Of a stretch of 6,019 nucleotides of DNA, positions 1 to 5,194 are shown one piece after another. Under the pieces are notes generated by a model, which saw only the letters and a list, made by a program, of their open reading frames with translations, had not been told where the DNA came from and did not search any database. Source of the DNA: an uncultured Collinsella sp. (GTDB lineage Bacteria > Actinomycetota > Coriobacteriia > Coriobacteriales > Coriobacteriaceae); assembly GCA_900550825.1 (NCBI GenBank), contig URTZ01000123.1:1-6019 (forward strand), written 5' to 3'. How positions within the stretch are numbered: position 1 is the stretch's first letter; the number at the start of each line of letters is the position of its first letter. A program made the translations under genes and the position numbers.

Positions 1-1
1 T

Positions 2-250
2 TCCAAAAACGGTCGAAACCTGTTGAACCAGAAGGTCGAACAGGCGGGCGGTGTTGACTTCTCCATGCCGCTGGCGCTTGGTTATACGGGTCTTTCGGAC
101 GCGGTGCTCAAGAAGTATATCGAGGACAGCGCCGCGCTGTGGGCCGGCCATGCCGAGAACGAGCTGCCCATCCACACCATTGGCGCCACCATCGGCACCC
201 ACGTGGGTCCCGGCGCCGTAGCCGTAGCCTTCTTCCGCCCCGCCAACTAA
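2..250 (+). CDS. DegV family protein, C-terminal part (5' end outside window)
   Basis: The reading frame is open from the left edge to a TAA at 248-250, giving the last 82 residues. The segment IGTHVGPGAVAVAFF close to the end matches the conserved C-terminal glycine-rich block of DegV proteins. These bind a fatty acid and, in Gram-positive bacteria, include the FakB subunits that present fatty acids to the kinase FakA; which subtype this is cannot be told from the C-terminus. No start codon needs to be chosen, because the gene begins upstream of the window. A TTG at 23-25 is internal and lacks a ribosome binding site. Ten bases after the stop a perfect 17-bp hairpin (261-303) begins and may help end the transcript. 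Family assignment is fairly sure; the ligand is unknown. Confidence 0.88.
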   Translation, partial: SKNGRNLLNQKVEQAGGVDFSMPLALGYTGLSDAVLKKYIEDSAALWAGHAENELPIHTIGATIGTHVGPGAVAVAFFRPAN

Positions 251-260
251 CCGACCTGCC

Positions 261-303
261 ATAAACCACCACAAAGGGGACAGGCACCTTTGTGGTGGTT
301 TAT
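261..303 (+). repeat. Hairpin repeat, copy 1 (inverted relative to copy 2)
   Basis: Arms 261-277 and 287-303 are perfectly complementary over 17 bases around a 9-base loop, GGACAGGCA (278-286). The 39-base core 263-301 is the reverse complement of copy 2 (667-705), with 38 of 39 positions matching. It lies between the DegV stop and the alkyltransferase start. It could act as a weak terminator, but only three T follow the G/C-rich stem on the plus strand. The GGGGACAGGCACC core recalls small palindromic REP-type repeats scattered in bacterial chromosomes; that link comes from memory and is not proven here. Confidence 0.85.
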
Positions 304-330
304 GCTTTTCCGGGTGGAAGGGAGTGAGCA

Positions 331-651
331 ATGGCGTCTGAGGGCTTTTTTGAGCGGGTGTACGAGGTGGTCGAGCAGATTCCCGAGGGGATGGTCGCCA
401 CGTACGGACAGGTGGCGCTGCTCGCCGGTCGTCCGCGAAGCGCGCGCTATGTGGGCTATGCGCTGCACAGCAATCCGCGCCCTGGTCTGATTCCCTGCCA
501 TCGTGTGGTGTTTGCCGATGGCCGTATTTGCGAGGGCTTTGCGTTTGGCGGCCCCGATGCTCAGCGTGAGCTCTTAACGGGGGAGGGCGTGACGTTTACC
601 GATCCCATGCACGTCGACTTGGCCGCCTGTCGCTGGCCTGCCGGGCTGTAG
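331..651 (+). CDS. O6-alkylguanine-DNA alkyltransferase-type protein, single DNA-binding/catalytic domain
   Basis: This 106-residue protein matches the C-terminal domain of Ogt/MGMT/Ada. This domain flips out O6-alkylguanine and transfers the alkyl group to its own cysteine. The active-site motif PCHRVV is intact, with the cysteine at residue 56. The preceding RSARYVGYALHSNP (residues 36-49) fits the recognition helix, Arg39 corresponding to the arginine finger and Asn48 to the conserved Asn. The N-terminal ribonuclease-H-like domain of full Ogt (about 160-180 residues) is absent, so the length is that of alkyltransferase-like (ATL) proteins. ATLs usually carry Trp or Ala in place of the Cys, whereas this one keeps Cys and could be catalytic. 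The ATG at 331 has a GGAAGGGAG ribosome binding site at 316-324. Hairpin repeats lie on both sides and no operon partner is visible. True repair enzyme versus lesion sensor is undecided. Confidence 0.9.
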   Translation: MASEGFFERVYEVVEQIPEGMVATYGQVALLAGRPRSARYVGYALHSNPRPGLIPCHRVVFADGRICEGFAFGGPDAQRELLTGEGVTFTDPMHVDLAACRWPAGL

Positions 652-665
652 TGGCGGGCTTCGTC

Positions 666-706
666 AAAACCACCACAAAGGTGCCTGTCCCCTTCGTGGT
701 GGTTTT
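666..706 (-). repeat. Hairpin repeat, copy 2 (inverted relative to copy 1)
   Basis: Arms 666-681 and 691-706 pair over 16 bases with one mismatch (C at 695) around the loop TGCCTGTCC (682-690), which is the exact reverse complement of the copy 1 loop. It starts 15 bases after the alkyltransferase stop. On the plus strand the stem ends in four T followed by AGTTT, so it may also serve as an intrinsic terminator for that gene. Confidence 0.85.
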
Positions 707-970
707 AGTTTACCGGAGCTAACTTATGGAGAAGGTGTGGCGGCGCATATTGACGCTACAAAGTAAACCACGGTGAACTATATTGTATTCAGCAACGGAG
801 CAGGCAATAGGCGATGAAAAAGCCTGCCCTGTTGAGTTTGATTCGCATCCCTCCCCTCTGTGCGATTCAACGGTGTACTTCGGGAACAGGCCCGCTGGCA
901 ACTAACTGCCAGCGGGCCTGTTCCTGTTTGTCGGGAGAGTGTGATGGACGGAGCCGAAGCGGTCCGCTCC
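707..970. other. Gene-free spacer with several inverted repeats
   Basis: No convincing coding frame is present: the short open frames here have no ribosome binding site and no recognisable protein. The spacer holds an imperfect 10-bp inverted repeat, TTGATTCGCA (838-847) against TGCGATTCAA (861-870), with one mismatch. A 6-bp repeat, GCAGGC (800-805) against GCCTGC (822-827), lies upstream, and a very strong hairpin follows at 881-926. CCTGTT (828-833) could alternatively pair with AACAGG (885-890) in the left arm of that hairpin, so two mutually exclusive folds are conceivable. A plus-strand -10-like TATATT lies at 779-784 but lacks a good -35. This might be a small RNA or a decayed sequence; I do not recognise a family. 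Confidence 0.35.
881..926 (+). terminator. Very strong hairpin, possible plus-strand terminator
   Basis: Arms 883-900 and 907-924 are perfectly complementary over 18 bases around ACTAAC. A G-T wobble (882/925) and a C-G pair (881/926) extend the stem to 20. On the plus strand the T-rich stretch TGTTTGT overlaps the stem end, whereas no T run follows on the minus strand, so any termination would act on plus-strand transcripts. The T tract is poor, so this may instead be a structural element. Confidence 0.5.
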
Positions 971-998
971 AAAAAAGGCGGACGCCGTAGCGCCCGCC
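971..998 (-). terminator. Intrinsic terminator of trpS
   Basis: On the minus strand a 9-bp G/C stem with one G-U pair (998-990 against 985-977) closes a four-base TACG loop and is followed directly by six T (976-971). It sits 36 bases past the trpS stop codon, the expected place and orientation. Confidence 0.88.
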
Positions 999-1033
999 CT
1001 AAAACAATCTAAAGCTCAAGCCAGCAGATCGGT

Positions 1034-2083
1034 CTAGTACACCATGCCCATGGCGTCCCGAACCTCGGCCAGGGTCTGCTCGGCGATCTCGTTGGCGCGG
1101 CGATTGCCCTCGTGCAGCACGTCCTTGACGTAATCCAGGTCGTTCTCGTAGCGCTGACGGCGCTCGCGAATCGGGGCGAAGTACTCGTTGACGGCCTCGG
1201 TCACGTACTTCTTGAGCTGGCCGGAGCCGCCCATGCCGATCTCCTCGGCAATCTCGACCTCGGAACGACCGGTGCAGATGGCAGCCGTCGAAAGCAGGCC
1301 GGACACGCCGGGGCGGTTCTCGGGATCGAACGTGATCATGCGCTCGGAGTCGGTCTGGCTCTTCTTGATGCGCTTGGCCGTCTCCTCGGCGGTCATCGAG
1401 ATGTTGATGGCGTTGCCGTAGCTCTTGCTCATCTTGCGACCGTCCAGGCCCGGCAGCAGCGGGGTCTCGGACAGCAGTGCGTCGACCTCGGGGAACACCT
1501 TGCCGTAGCGGTTGTTAAAGCGGCGGGCGATGGTGCGGGTGAGCTCGATGTGCGGCAGCTGGTCGCGACCGACCGGCACCACGTTGCCCTTGCAGAACAA
1601 GATGTCGCAAGCCTGGTGCACCGGGTAGGTGAGCAGAAGGCCAGTGAGCTCGTGGCCCGAGGCCTCCATCTCGGCCTTGACCGTGGGGTTGCGCGCCAGC
1701 TCGGCCTCGGAGACCAGCGACAGGAACGGCAGCATGAGCTGGTTGGCGGCGGGCACGGCGGAGTGCGCGTAGATCATGGTCTTGTCGGGGTCGATGCCGC
1801 AGGCAAGGTAGTCCATGACCATGTTGTACACGTTGTCCTGGATGTGCTCGGTCGTATCGCGGTCAGTGATGACTTGGTAGTCGGCGATGAGCACGTTGGT
1901 CTTGGCGCCCATGTTCTGCAGCTCAACACGGCCCTTGAGGGTGCCGAAGTAGTGACCCAGGTGCAGACGGCCGGTGGGGCGGTCGCCGGTGAGCATGGTG
2001 AACTTCTCGGGCGTTTTGGCCAGGCCCTCGCGAATGGCGTTGCTCTTTTGCAGCGCGACTTCGTAGCTGTTCTCGTTTGGCAT
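1034..2083 (-). CDS. trpS: Tryptophan--tRNA ligase
   Basis: This 349-residue class I aminoacyl-tRNA synthetase charges tRNA-Trp with tryptophan using ATP in the cytosol. The HIGH-type signature is seen as HLGH at residues 41-44 within TGDRPTGRLHLGH, and KMSKS at 217-221. Between them, YPVHQACDILF (153-163) holds the aspartate expected to read the indole nitrogen (Asp160), and VGRDQLPHIELTR (171-183) is the family's substrate-pocket segment. Length is normal for bacterial TrpRS. The frame stays open 48 codons further upstream to 2227, but that stretch looks non-coding. The ATG at 2083 is chosen because AGGAG lies five bases before it and the conserved fold starts soon after. The gene is 159 bases downstream of wecA on the same strand and ends at a clear intrinsic terminator. 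No T-box leader is visible. Confidence 0.97.
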   Translation of the reverse strand: MPNENSYEVALQKSNAIREGLAKTPEKFTMLTGDRPTGRLHLGHYFGTLKGRVELQNMGAKTNVLIADYQVITDRDTTEHIQDNVYNMVMDYLACGIDPDKTMIYAHSAVPAANQLMLPFLSLVSEAELARNPTVKAEMEASGHELTGLLLTYPVHQACDILFCKGNVVPVGRDQLPHIELTRTIARRFNNRYGKVFPEVDALLSETPLLPGLDGRKMSKSYGNAINISMTAEETAKRIKKSQTDSERMITFDPENRPGVSGLLSTAAICTGRSEVEIAEEIGMGGSGQLKKYVTEAVNEYFAPIRERRQRYENDLDYVKDVLHEGNRRANEIAEQTLAEVRDAMGMVY

Positions 2084-2131
2084 GATTGCTCCTAATGTAT
2101 GTTCATGGGTCAAGATGATAACGCGTTTATT

Positions 2132-2174
2132 GGAGGGGCGGGGCGTAAGCAGGCGAGGGGCGGGAGAGGGGTGG
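2132..2174 (-). promoter_or_regulatory. C-rich, G-poor leader between wecA and trpS, rut-like
   Basis: In the minus-strand transcript these 43 bases contain 29 C and only 5 G. Such unstructured C-rich, G-poor RNA is what the termination factor Rho binds. It lies 68 bases past the wecA stop and 49 bases before the trpS start, where it could end wecA transcripts or attenuate trpS. The complementary plus strand has five runs of three or four G and might form a quadruplex. A function is inferred only from composition. Confidence 0.3.
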
Positions 2175-2242
2175 CTTGTGCGATGGGTACGGCGCGGCTG
2201 CGCTTGGCCAACGGTGTCTGGGCACATCCTCGGCAGCTTATC

Positions 2243-3442
2243 CTAGAGCTTGTGGTGGCGCTCTTCTTTGCGCTCCTCGGCTGCCTGCTCCTCCTGCTTA
2301 AAAGCGGGGTCGTCGGGAGTGACCAGTTCGTCCTCGTGCGTGCGCTTGTTGTAATGGTGGCGCAGCACGGGCTCAAACAGATGTAGATGCTTGGCAAAGG
2401 CAGCCGAGCCAATGGCGAGCACGGTAAAAATGAGCACGCGCGTGGGCACCTCGACCTGATTGATGGCGGCGGCGCCGGCCGAAAGCATAATGCACCAGGC
2501 ATAGATGAGCAGCACAGCCTGTTTTTGGTTGTAGCCCTCTTGGATCAGGCGGTGGTGGATGTGGCCCTTGTCGGCCTGTCCGATGCTAATGTGGGCGCGC
2601 TTGCGGCGCACGATGGCGCTGAACGTGTCTATGATGGGCACGCCTGCCACGATGAGCGGGATGATGAGCGAGGTGAGCGCGGCGGTGCGGCTCACGTTGA
2701 GCAGCGAGATGGAGCCCAAAGCGAAGCCCAGCAGCAGCGACCCCGAGTCGCCCAAGAAGATGCTTGCGGGATTGAAGTTGTAGCGCAAAAAGGCCAGGCA
2801 GGCGCCAAAGAGCGCAATGGAGAGCGCGGCGGCGTCGATGCGGCCCGAGAGAACGGCCATCGAAAACATGGTGAACGAAGCGATGCCGCAGATGCCCGTG
2901 GCCAAGCCGTCGAGGCCGTCGATGAGGTTAATGATGTTGGTGAATGCCACCAGATAGATCACGGTGATGGGGTAGGCGAGCCATCCGAGCATGATCTCGC
3001 CGGGGGCAAACGGGTTGACGATGACGCCGATCCGCAGTCCGCCGATACAGGCGATGAGCGCGGCGAGGACCTGACCGGCCAGTTTTTGTTTGGGCTTGAG
3101 CTGGAAGACGTCGTCGATCGCGCCGGTCGCAAAGATGACGGTAAAGGAGAGCGCCAGCATGGGATAGCTAATGTGAAGGCGCGGGTGCGGCACCAGGACG
3201 GGTGGCCAGCCTAGGTGCCAGGTGCCTAGGATTTGCACAATGCAGGCAACGACCAGGCCCAAAAACACCGCCGTTCCGCCCAAACGCGGGATGGGCTTGG
3301 TGTTGATGCGGCGCTTAGAAGGATAGTCGACGGCATCGAGCTTAATTGCCAAGCGCTTGACCAGGGGCACCGCGAGGAAGGTCGTGATAAAGGCCGCCGC
3401 TGCCACGCATAGGTACGGTATGTAGCTCGGGGATGAAGCCAT
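2243..3442 (-). CDS. wecA: WecA/TagO-like undecaprenyl-phosphate sugar-1-phosphate transferase (glycosyltransferase family 4, MraY family)
   Basis: This 399-residue integral membrane protein is of the type that moves a sugar-1-phosphate, usually GlcNAc-1-P from UDP-GlcNAc, onto undecaprenyl phosphate. That is the first lipid step for teichoic acids or other envelope glycans. Many hydrophobic segments span residues 9-345. Signature motifs are the metal-binding DD at 110-111 (GAIDDVFQLKPKQK), NLIDGLDG at 172-179, GDSGS at 231-235, and HIHHRL at 294-299, the WecA/TagO-type cytoplasmic loop that distinguishes it from true MraY. The C-terminus (362-399) is a charged, Glu/Lys-rich tail. The ATG at 3442 is preferred; an in-frame TTG at 3460 would add six residues, and neither has a good ribosome binding site. 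trpS follows in the same direction. The sugar specificity cannot be read from sequence. Confidence 0.92.
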   Translation of the reverse strand: MASSPSYIPYLCVAAAAFITTFLAVPLVKRLAIKLDAVDYPSKRRINTKPIPRLGGTAVFLGLVVACIVQILGTWHLGWPPVLVPHPRLHISYPMLALSFTVIFATGAIDDVFQLKPKQKLAGQVLAALIACIGGLRIGVIVNPFAPGEIMLGWLAYPITVIYLVAFTNIINLIDGLDGLATGICGIASFTMFSMAVLSGRIDAAALSIALFGACLAFLRYNFNPASIFLGDSGSLLLGFALGSISLLNVSRTAALTSLIIPLIVAGVPIIDTFSAIVRRKRAHISIGQADKGHIHHRLIQEGYNQKQAVLLIYAWCIMLSAGAAAINQVEVPTRVLIFTVLAIGSAAFAKHLHLFEPVLRHHYNKRTHEDELVTPDDPAFKQEEQAAEERKEERHHKL

Positions 3443-3513
3443 GAATCTAAAAACCGCCAAGCGTCGAAGGAAAAGGTCAGAAGAACGCCATGCGCAAAGG
3501 GCATAGCCGAACC

Positions 3514-3519
3514 ATAATA
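3514..3519 (-). promoter_or_regulatory. Candidate -10 box for wecA
   Basis: On the minus strand TATTAT (five of six consensus bases) lies about 72 bases before the wecA ATG. The matching -35 position reads TCCATG, a poor match, so this is only a tentative promoter. A short perfect GTGCA/TGCAC repeat (3534-3538 and 3545-3549) overlaps the -35 position. Confidence 0.22.
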
Positions 3520-3634
3520 CTCGACCAAGGGGGGTGCATGGAATTGCACGCAGCGATAATCACGCGCTTACCAGATATTGGGATGTTGTCGATGGCTTGT
3601 CGGGATGCCGGCGGGGATCCATATGGACTGTAAT

Positions 3635-3661
3635 GGTGATTTTCGGCAAAAGAAAACCACC
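3635..3661. repeat. Inverted repeat between the RNA candidate and wecA
   Basis: Arms 3635-3644 and 3652-3661 pair over ten bases around GGCAAAA. The single A/C mismatch on the plus strand becomes a G-U pair in minus-strand RNA, which suggests that the minus-strand RNA is the folded form. No T run follows, so it is not a standard terminator. It lies directly downstream of the terminator at 3674-3701, inside any read-through leader toward wecA. Confidence 0.45.
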
Positions 3662-3673
3662 CCCCACGTTACG

Positions 3674-3701
3674 AAAATGAACCCACCTAAAACAGGTGGG
3701 T
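3674..3701 (-). terminator. Intrinsic terminator ending the minus-strand RNA candidate
   Basis: Minus-strand reading gives ACCCACCT, the loop GTTTT, AGGTGGGT, then TCATTTT. This is a perfect 8-bp G/C stem (3701-3694 against 3688-3681) followed by a short T-rich tail. The plus strand has no T tail after the stem, so the direction is minus. It separates the upstream structured region from wecA. Confidence 0.7.
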
Positions 3702-3840
3702 GCCCTCATCGACTGTTCCAGCGTCCTTAACAACGAAGGATACCTGTACTAGGTACGACTGTGTGGGCTCCCTAAATAAACGCGACGGTTCACCCAGTTG
3801 CTCCGCGGGGGGCGGAATACCTACATCATAAAGCGGCACT
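3674..3840 (-). ncRNA. Structured non-coding RNA candidate, family not certain (raiA-motif-like or 6S-like)
   Basis: No gene fits this stretch, yet on the minus strand it shows a chain of small hairpins ending in an intrinsic terminator. Stems are TCCGC/GCGGA (3816-3812 with 3806-3802), TACCT/AGGTA (3755-3751 with 3745-3741), and TCCTT/AAGGA (3740-3736 with 3728-3724). GTGCC at 3839-3835 could close the molecule with GGCAC at 3704-3700. A -10-like TATGAT at 3830-3825 may set the start near 3818, giving about 145 bases; alternatively the RNA begins further upstream and includes the closing pair. Blocks such as AGGGAGCCCACA and GTTAAGGACGCTGG, together with the lineage, remind me of the raiA-motif RNAs of Firmicutes and Actinobacteria. 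6S RNA is the main alternative. The family name is recollection, not a search result; the presence of an RNA is better supported than its identity. Confidence 0.5.
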
Positions 3841-3855
3841 TTGTTGATTCCAGTC

Positions 3856-3884
3856 TTGACATTACAAAAATCGTGTCGGACGAT
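3856..3884 (+). promoter_or_regulatory. Candidate promoter for the radical SAM gene
   Basis: A perfect -35 TTGACA (3856-3861) is followed after 17 bases by GACGAT (3879-3884), which matches the -10 consensus at three of six positions. An inverted repeat, AATCGT (3869-3874) and ACGATT (3880-3885), overlaps the -10 and could be an operator. A perfect 10-base palindrome, GGCTCGAGCC (3897-3906), lies just after the expected transcription start. The leader before the ATG at 3968 would be about 75 bases. Confidence 0.45.
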
Positions 3885-3967
3885 TACGGCGCCTTGGGCT
3901 CGAGCCGTCTGTGGGGTTGATCCCTTTACGTTTGAGCTGCTGAATCGTTGTTTTGGAGCATGGTTTT

Positions 3968-4906
3968 ATGCCGACGTCGTTGACCGAACTTTTTTCGCCT
4001 GCCTGCCATTTGTGTCCGCGCCGTTGCGGTGCGGCGCGCGATGAGGGCGCGCACGGCGTCTGCGGTGCTAACGACACGCTCAAGGTGGCCCGCGCCGCGC
4101 TTCATATGTGGGAGGAGCCGCCTATCTCGGGCGAGGCCGGTTCGGGCACGATCTTCTTTAGCGGCTGCTCGCTTAAATGTATCTACTGTCAGAACCACGA
4201 GATCTCGACCGGCAATTTTGGCCTTGAGATTTCGCCTGAGCGCCTGGTCGAGATTATGCTGGAACTGCAGGACCAGGGTGCCAACAACATCAATTTGGTG
4301 ACGGCGACGCACTATGCGCACCTGTTGCCTGCCGCGATTGCCGCGGCACGGGCGCGCGGGCTGGTCATCCCAATCGTCTACAACACGAGCGGTTATGAGC
4401 GCGCGAGTGCCGTGGCGGCGCTGGGCGACCTGGTCGATGTGTGGCTCACTGACTTTAAATATGCCGATGCCGGGCTTGCGCAGTCGCTTTCTCATATTAA
4501 GGATTACCCGCGCGTGGCCGTGTCGGGCCTGGCACAGATGGCGTGCGAGATCGAGCGCCGCGGGGGAGAGCTGGTGGACGAGGGCGGGCTCATGAAGCGT
4601 GGCATCATCGTGCGCCACCTGGTGCTGCCGGGGCATGCGGATGACTCGTGCCGCGTGTTAGACCTGGTGTGGCAGACGGTGGGCGACGTGCCGATCTCGG
4701 TCATGAACCAGTACACGCCCAATGCGCTCATGCGCGAGCAGGGCGGCGACCTGGCACGCGCCGTGACGCGCGAGGAGTACGAGCAAGTGCTCGACCATGC
4801 CGACGACCTGGGCTTTACGACGATGTTCTGGCAAGAGGGCGGCGCGGTAGACGAGAGCTTCACCCCGGCCTTCGACACCACCGGTGTTCTTACCAGCGCA
4901 AAGTAG
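3968..4906 (+). CDS. PflX-like radical SAM protein (pyruvate formate-lyase-activating enzyme homologue)
   Basis: This 312-residue protein has the radical SAM iron-sulfur motif CxxxCxxC at Cys67, Cys71 and Cys74 (FFSGCSLKCIYCQNHEIS), so it should split S-adenosylmethionine to a 5'-deoxyadenosyl radical. A second cysteine group near the N-terminus (Cys13, Cys16, Cys20, Cys32; CHLCPRRC then GVCG) is typical of the PflX branch rather than of classical PflA. Other recognisable blocks are NINLVTATHY (107-116), DVWLTDFKY (157-165), RHLVLPG (216-222) and MNQYTP (246-251). The ATG at 3968 is chosen because GGAG (3955-3958) lies nine bases before it; the in-frame TTG at 3953 would overlap that site. 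No glycyl-radical enzyme lies in the window, so the substrate is unknown. The gene appears monocistronic. Confidence 0.9.
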   Translation: MPTSLTELFSPACHLCPRRCGAARDEGAHGVCGANDTLKVARAALHMWEEPPISGEAGSGTIFFSGCSLKCIYCQNHEISTGNFGLEISPERLVEIMLELQDQGANNINLVTATHYAHLLPAAIAAARARGLVIPIVYNTSGYERASAVAALGDLVDVWLTDFKYADAGLAQSLSHIKDYPRVAVSGLAQMACEIERRGGELVDEGGLMKRGIIVRHLVLPGHADDSCRVLDLVWQTVGDVPISVMNQYTPNALMREQGGDLARAVTREEYEQVLDHADDLGFTTMFWQEGGAVDESFTPAFDTTGVLTSAK

Positions 4907-4914
4907 TGCGTTCG

Positions 4915-4953
4915 TCGATGATTTTTCTGGGACGGGGATTAAAAAATCATCGA
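4915..4953. repeat. Twelve-bp perfect inverted repeat after the radical SAM gene
   Basis: TCGATGATTTTT (4915-4926) and AAAAATCATCGA (4942-4953) are exact complements around 15 bases. The stem begins eight bases after the radical SAM stop. It is A/T-rich and lacks a T run after the second arm, so it is not a classical terminator, though it may protect or end the transcript. Confidence 0.6.
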
Positions 4954-5016
4954 GAGGATTGCCTGCTCGAAAAGTTGTCAAAATAGCCGCGCCCCAAAAA
5001 GACTGGTTATTGGGCG

Positions 5017-5044
5017 TTGACAGTTGGCGAGCCGTAGGTAAAAT
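5017..5044 (+). promoter_or_regulatory. Promoter of the tRNA-Ala gene
   Basis: TTGACA (5017-5022) and TAAAAT (5039-5044) match the -35 and -10 consensus at six and five positions with a 16-base spacer. Transcription would start near 5051, only a few bases before the tRNA 5' end at 5058, as is common for strong stable-RNA promoters. Confidence 0.85.
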
Positions 5045-5057
5045 ATCGACTTGTCCT

Positions 5058-5130
5058 GGGGACGTAGCTCAGTTGGGAGAGCGCTGCCGTCGCATGGCAG
5101 AGGCCGAGGGTTCGACTCCCTTCGTCTCCA
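5058..5130 (+). tRNA. tRNA-Ala, anticodon CGC
   Basis: All four cloverleaf arms pair. The acceptor stem is 5058-5064 with 5123-5129, the D stem GCTC/GAGC, the anticodon stem CTGCC/GGCAG (5084-5088 and 5096-5100) and the T stem GAGGG/CCCTT with one G-U pair. The loop GTCGCAT has T33 and the anticodon CGC at 5091-5093, which reads GCG alanine codons. The acceptor stem carries the G3-U70 wobble that marks alanine tRNAs, confirming the identity independently of the anticodon. The discriminator base is A at 5130. The next bases are CCC, so the terminal CCA is not encoded and must be added by the CCA-adding enzyme. Confidence 0.97.
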
Positions 5131-5145
5131 CCCTTGGATTTGATA

Positions 5146-5176
5146 AGCCGCTGACATTGTGTCGGCGGCTTTTTTT
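5146..5176 (+). terminator. Intrinsic terminator after tRNA-Ala
   Basis: An 11-bp stem with one G-U pair (5146-5156 with 5160-5170) and a three-base TTG loop is followed by six T (5171-5176). It ends the tRNA transcript 15 bases after the tRNA. It lies just before the next gene, so that gene either needs its own promoter or depends on read-through. Confidence 0.88.
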
Positions 5177-5194
5177 AAAAGAAAGGGCTGTACC

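Noticed and set aside
1112..2095. Long plus-strand open frame of 327 codons opposite trpS
   Set aside because: It is a shadow of the trpS codons on the other strand: its composition is Val/Leu/Gly/His-biased with no motif, while the minus strand encodes a full TrpRS.
2084..2227. 48-codon N-terminal extension of trpS
   Set aside because: The extension is Pro/Arg/Thr/Ser-rich, comes from the C-rich leader, and lacks similarity to TrpRS; the ATG at 2083 has a proper AGGAG.
2084..2242. T-box leader or clear promoter for trpS
   Set aside because: No T-box sequence is present. TATCAT at 2120-2115 resembles a -10 but has no matching -35, and TTGACC at 2113-2108 would place its -10 over the ribosome binding site.
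2387..3214. Plus-strand open frame of 275 codons opposite wecA
   Set aside because: Its Asp/Glu/Gly/Ala/Arg-rich product without domains mirrors the hydrophobic codons of the membrane transferase on the minus strand.
3635..3661. Decayed third copy of the hairpin repeat
   Set aside because: It shares only AAAACCACC with the two repeats and the arms are in reversed order, so the similarity is probably chance.
3926..4636. Minus-strand open frame of 236 codons opposite the radical SAM gene
   Set aside because: It lies fully against a well-supported gene, has an Arg/His/Ala-biased product and no recognisable motif.
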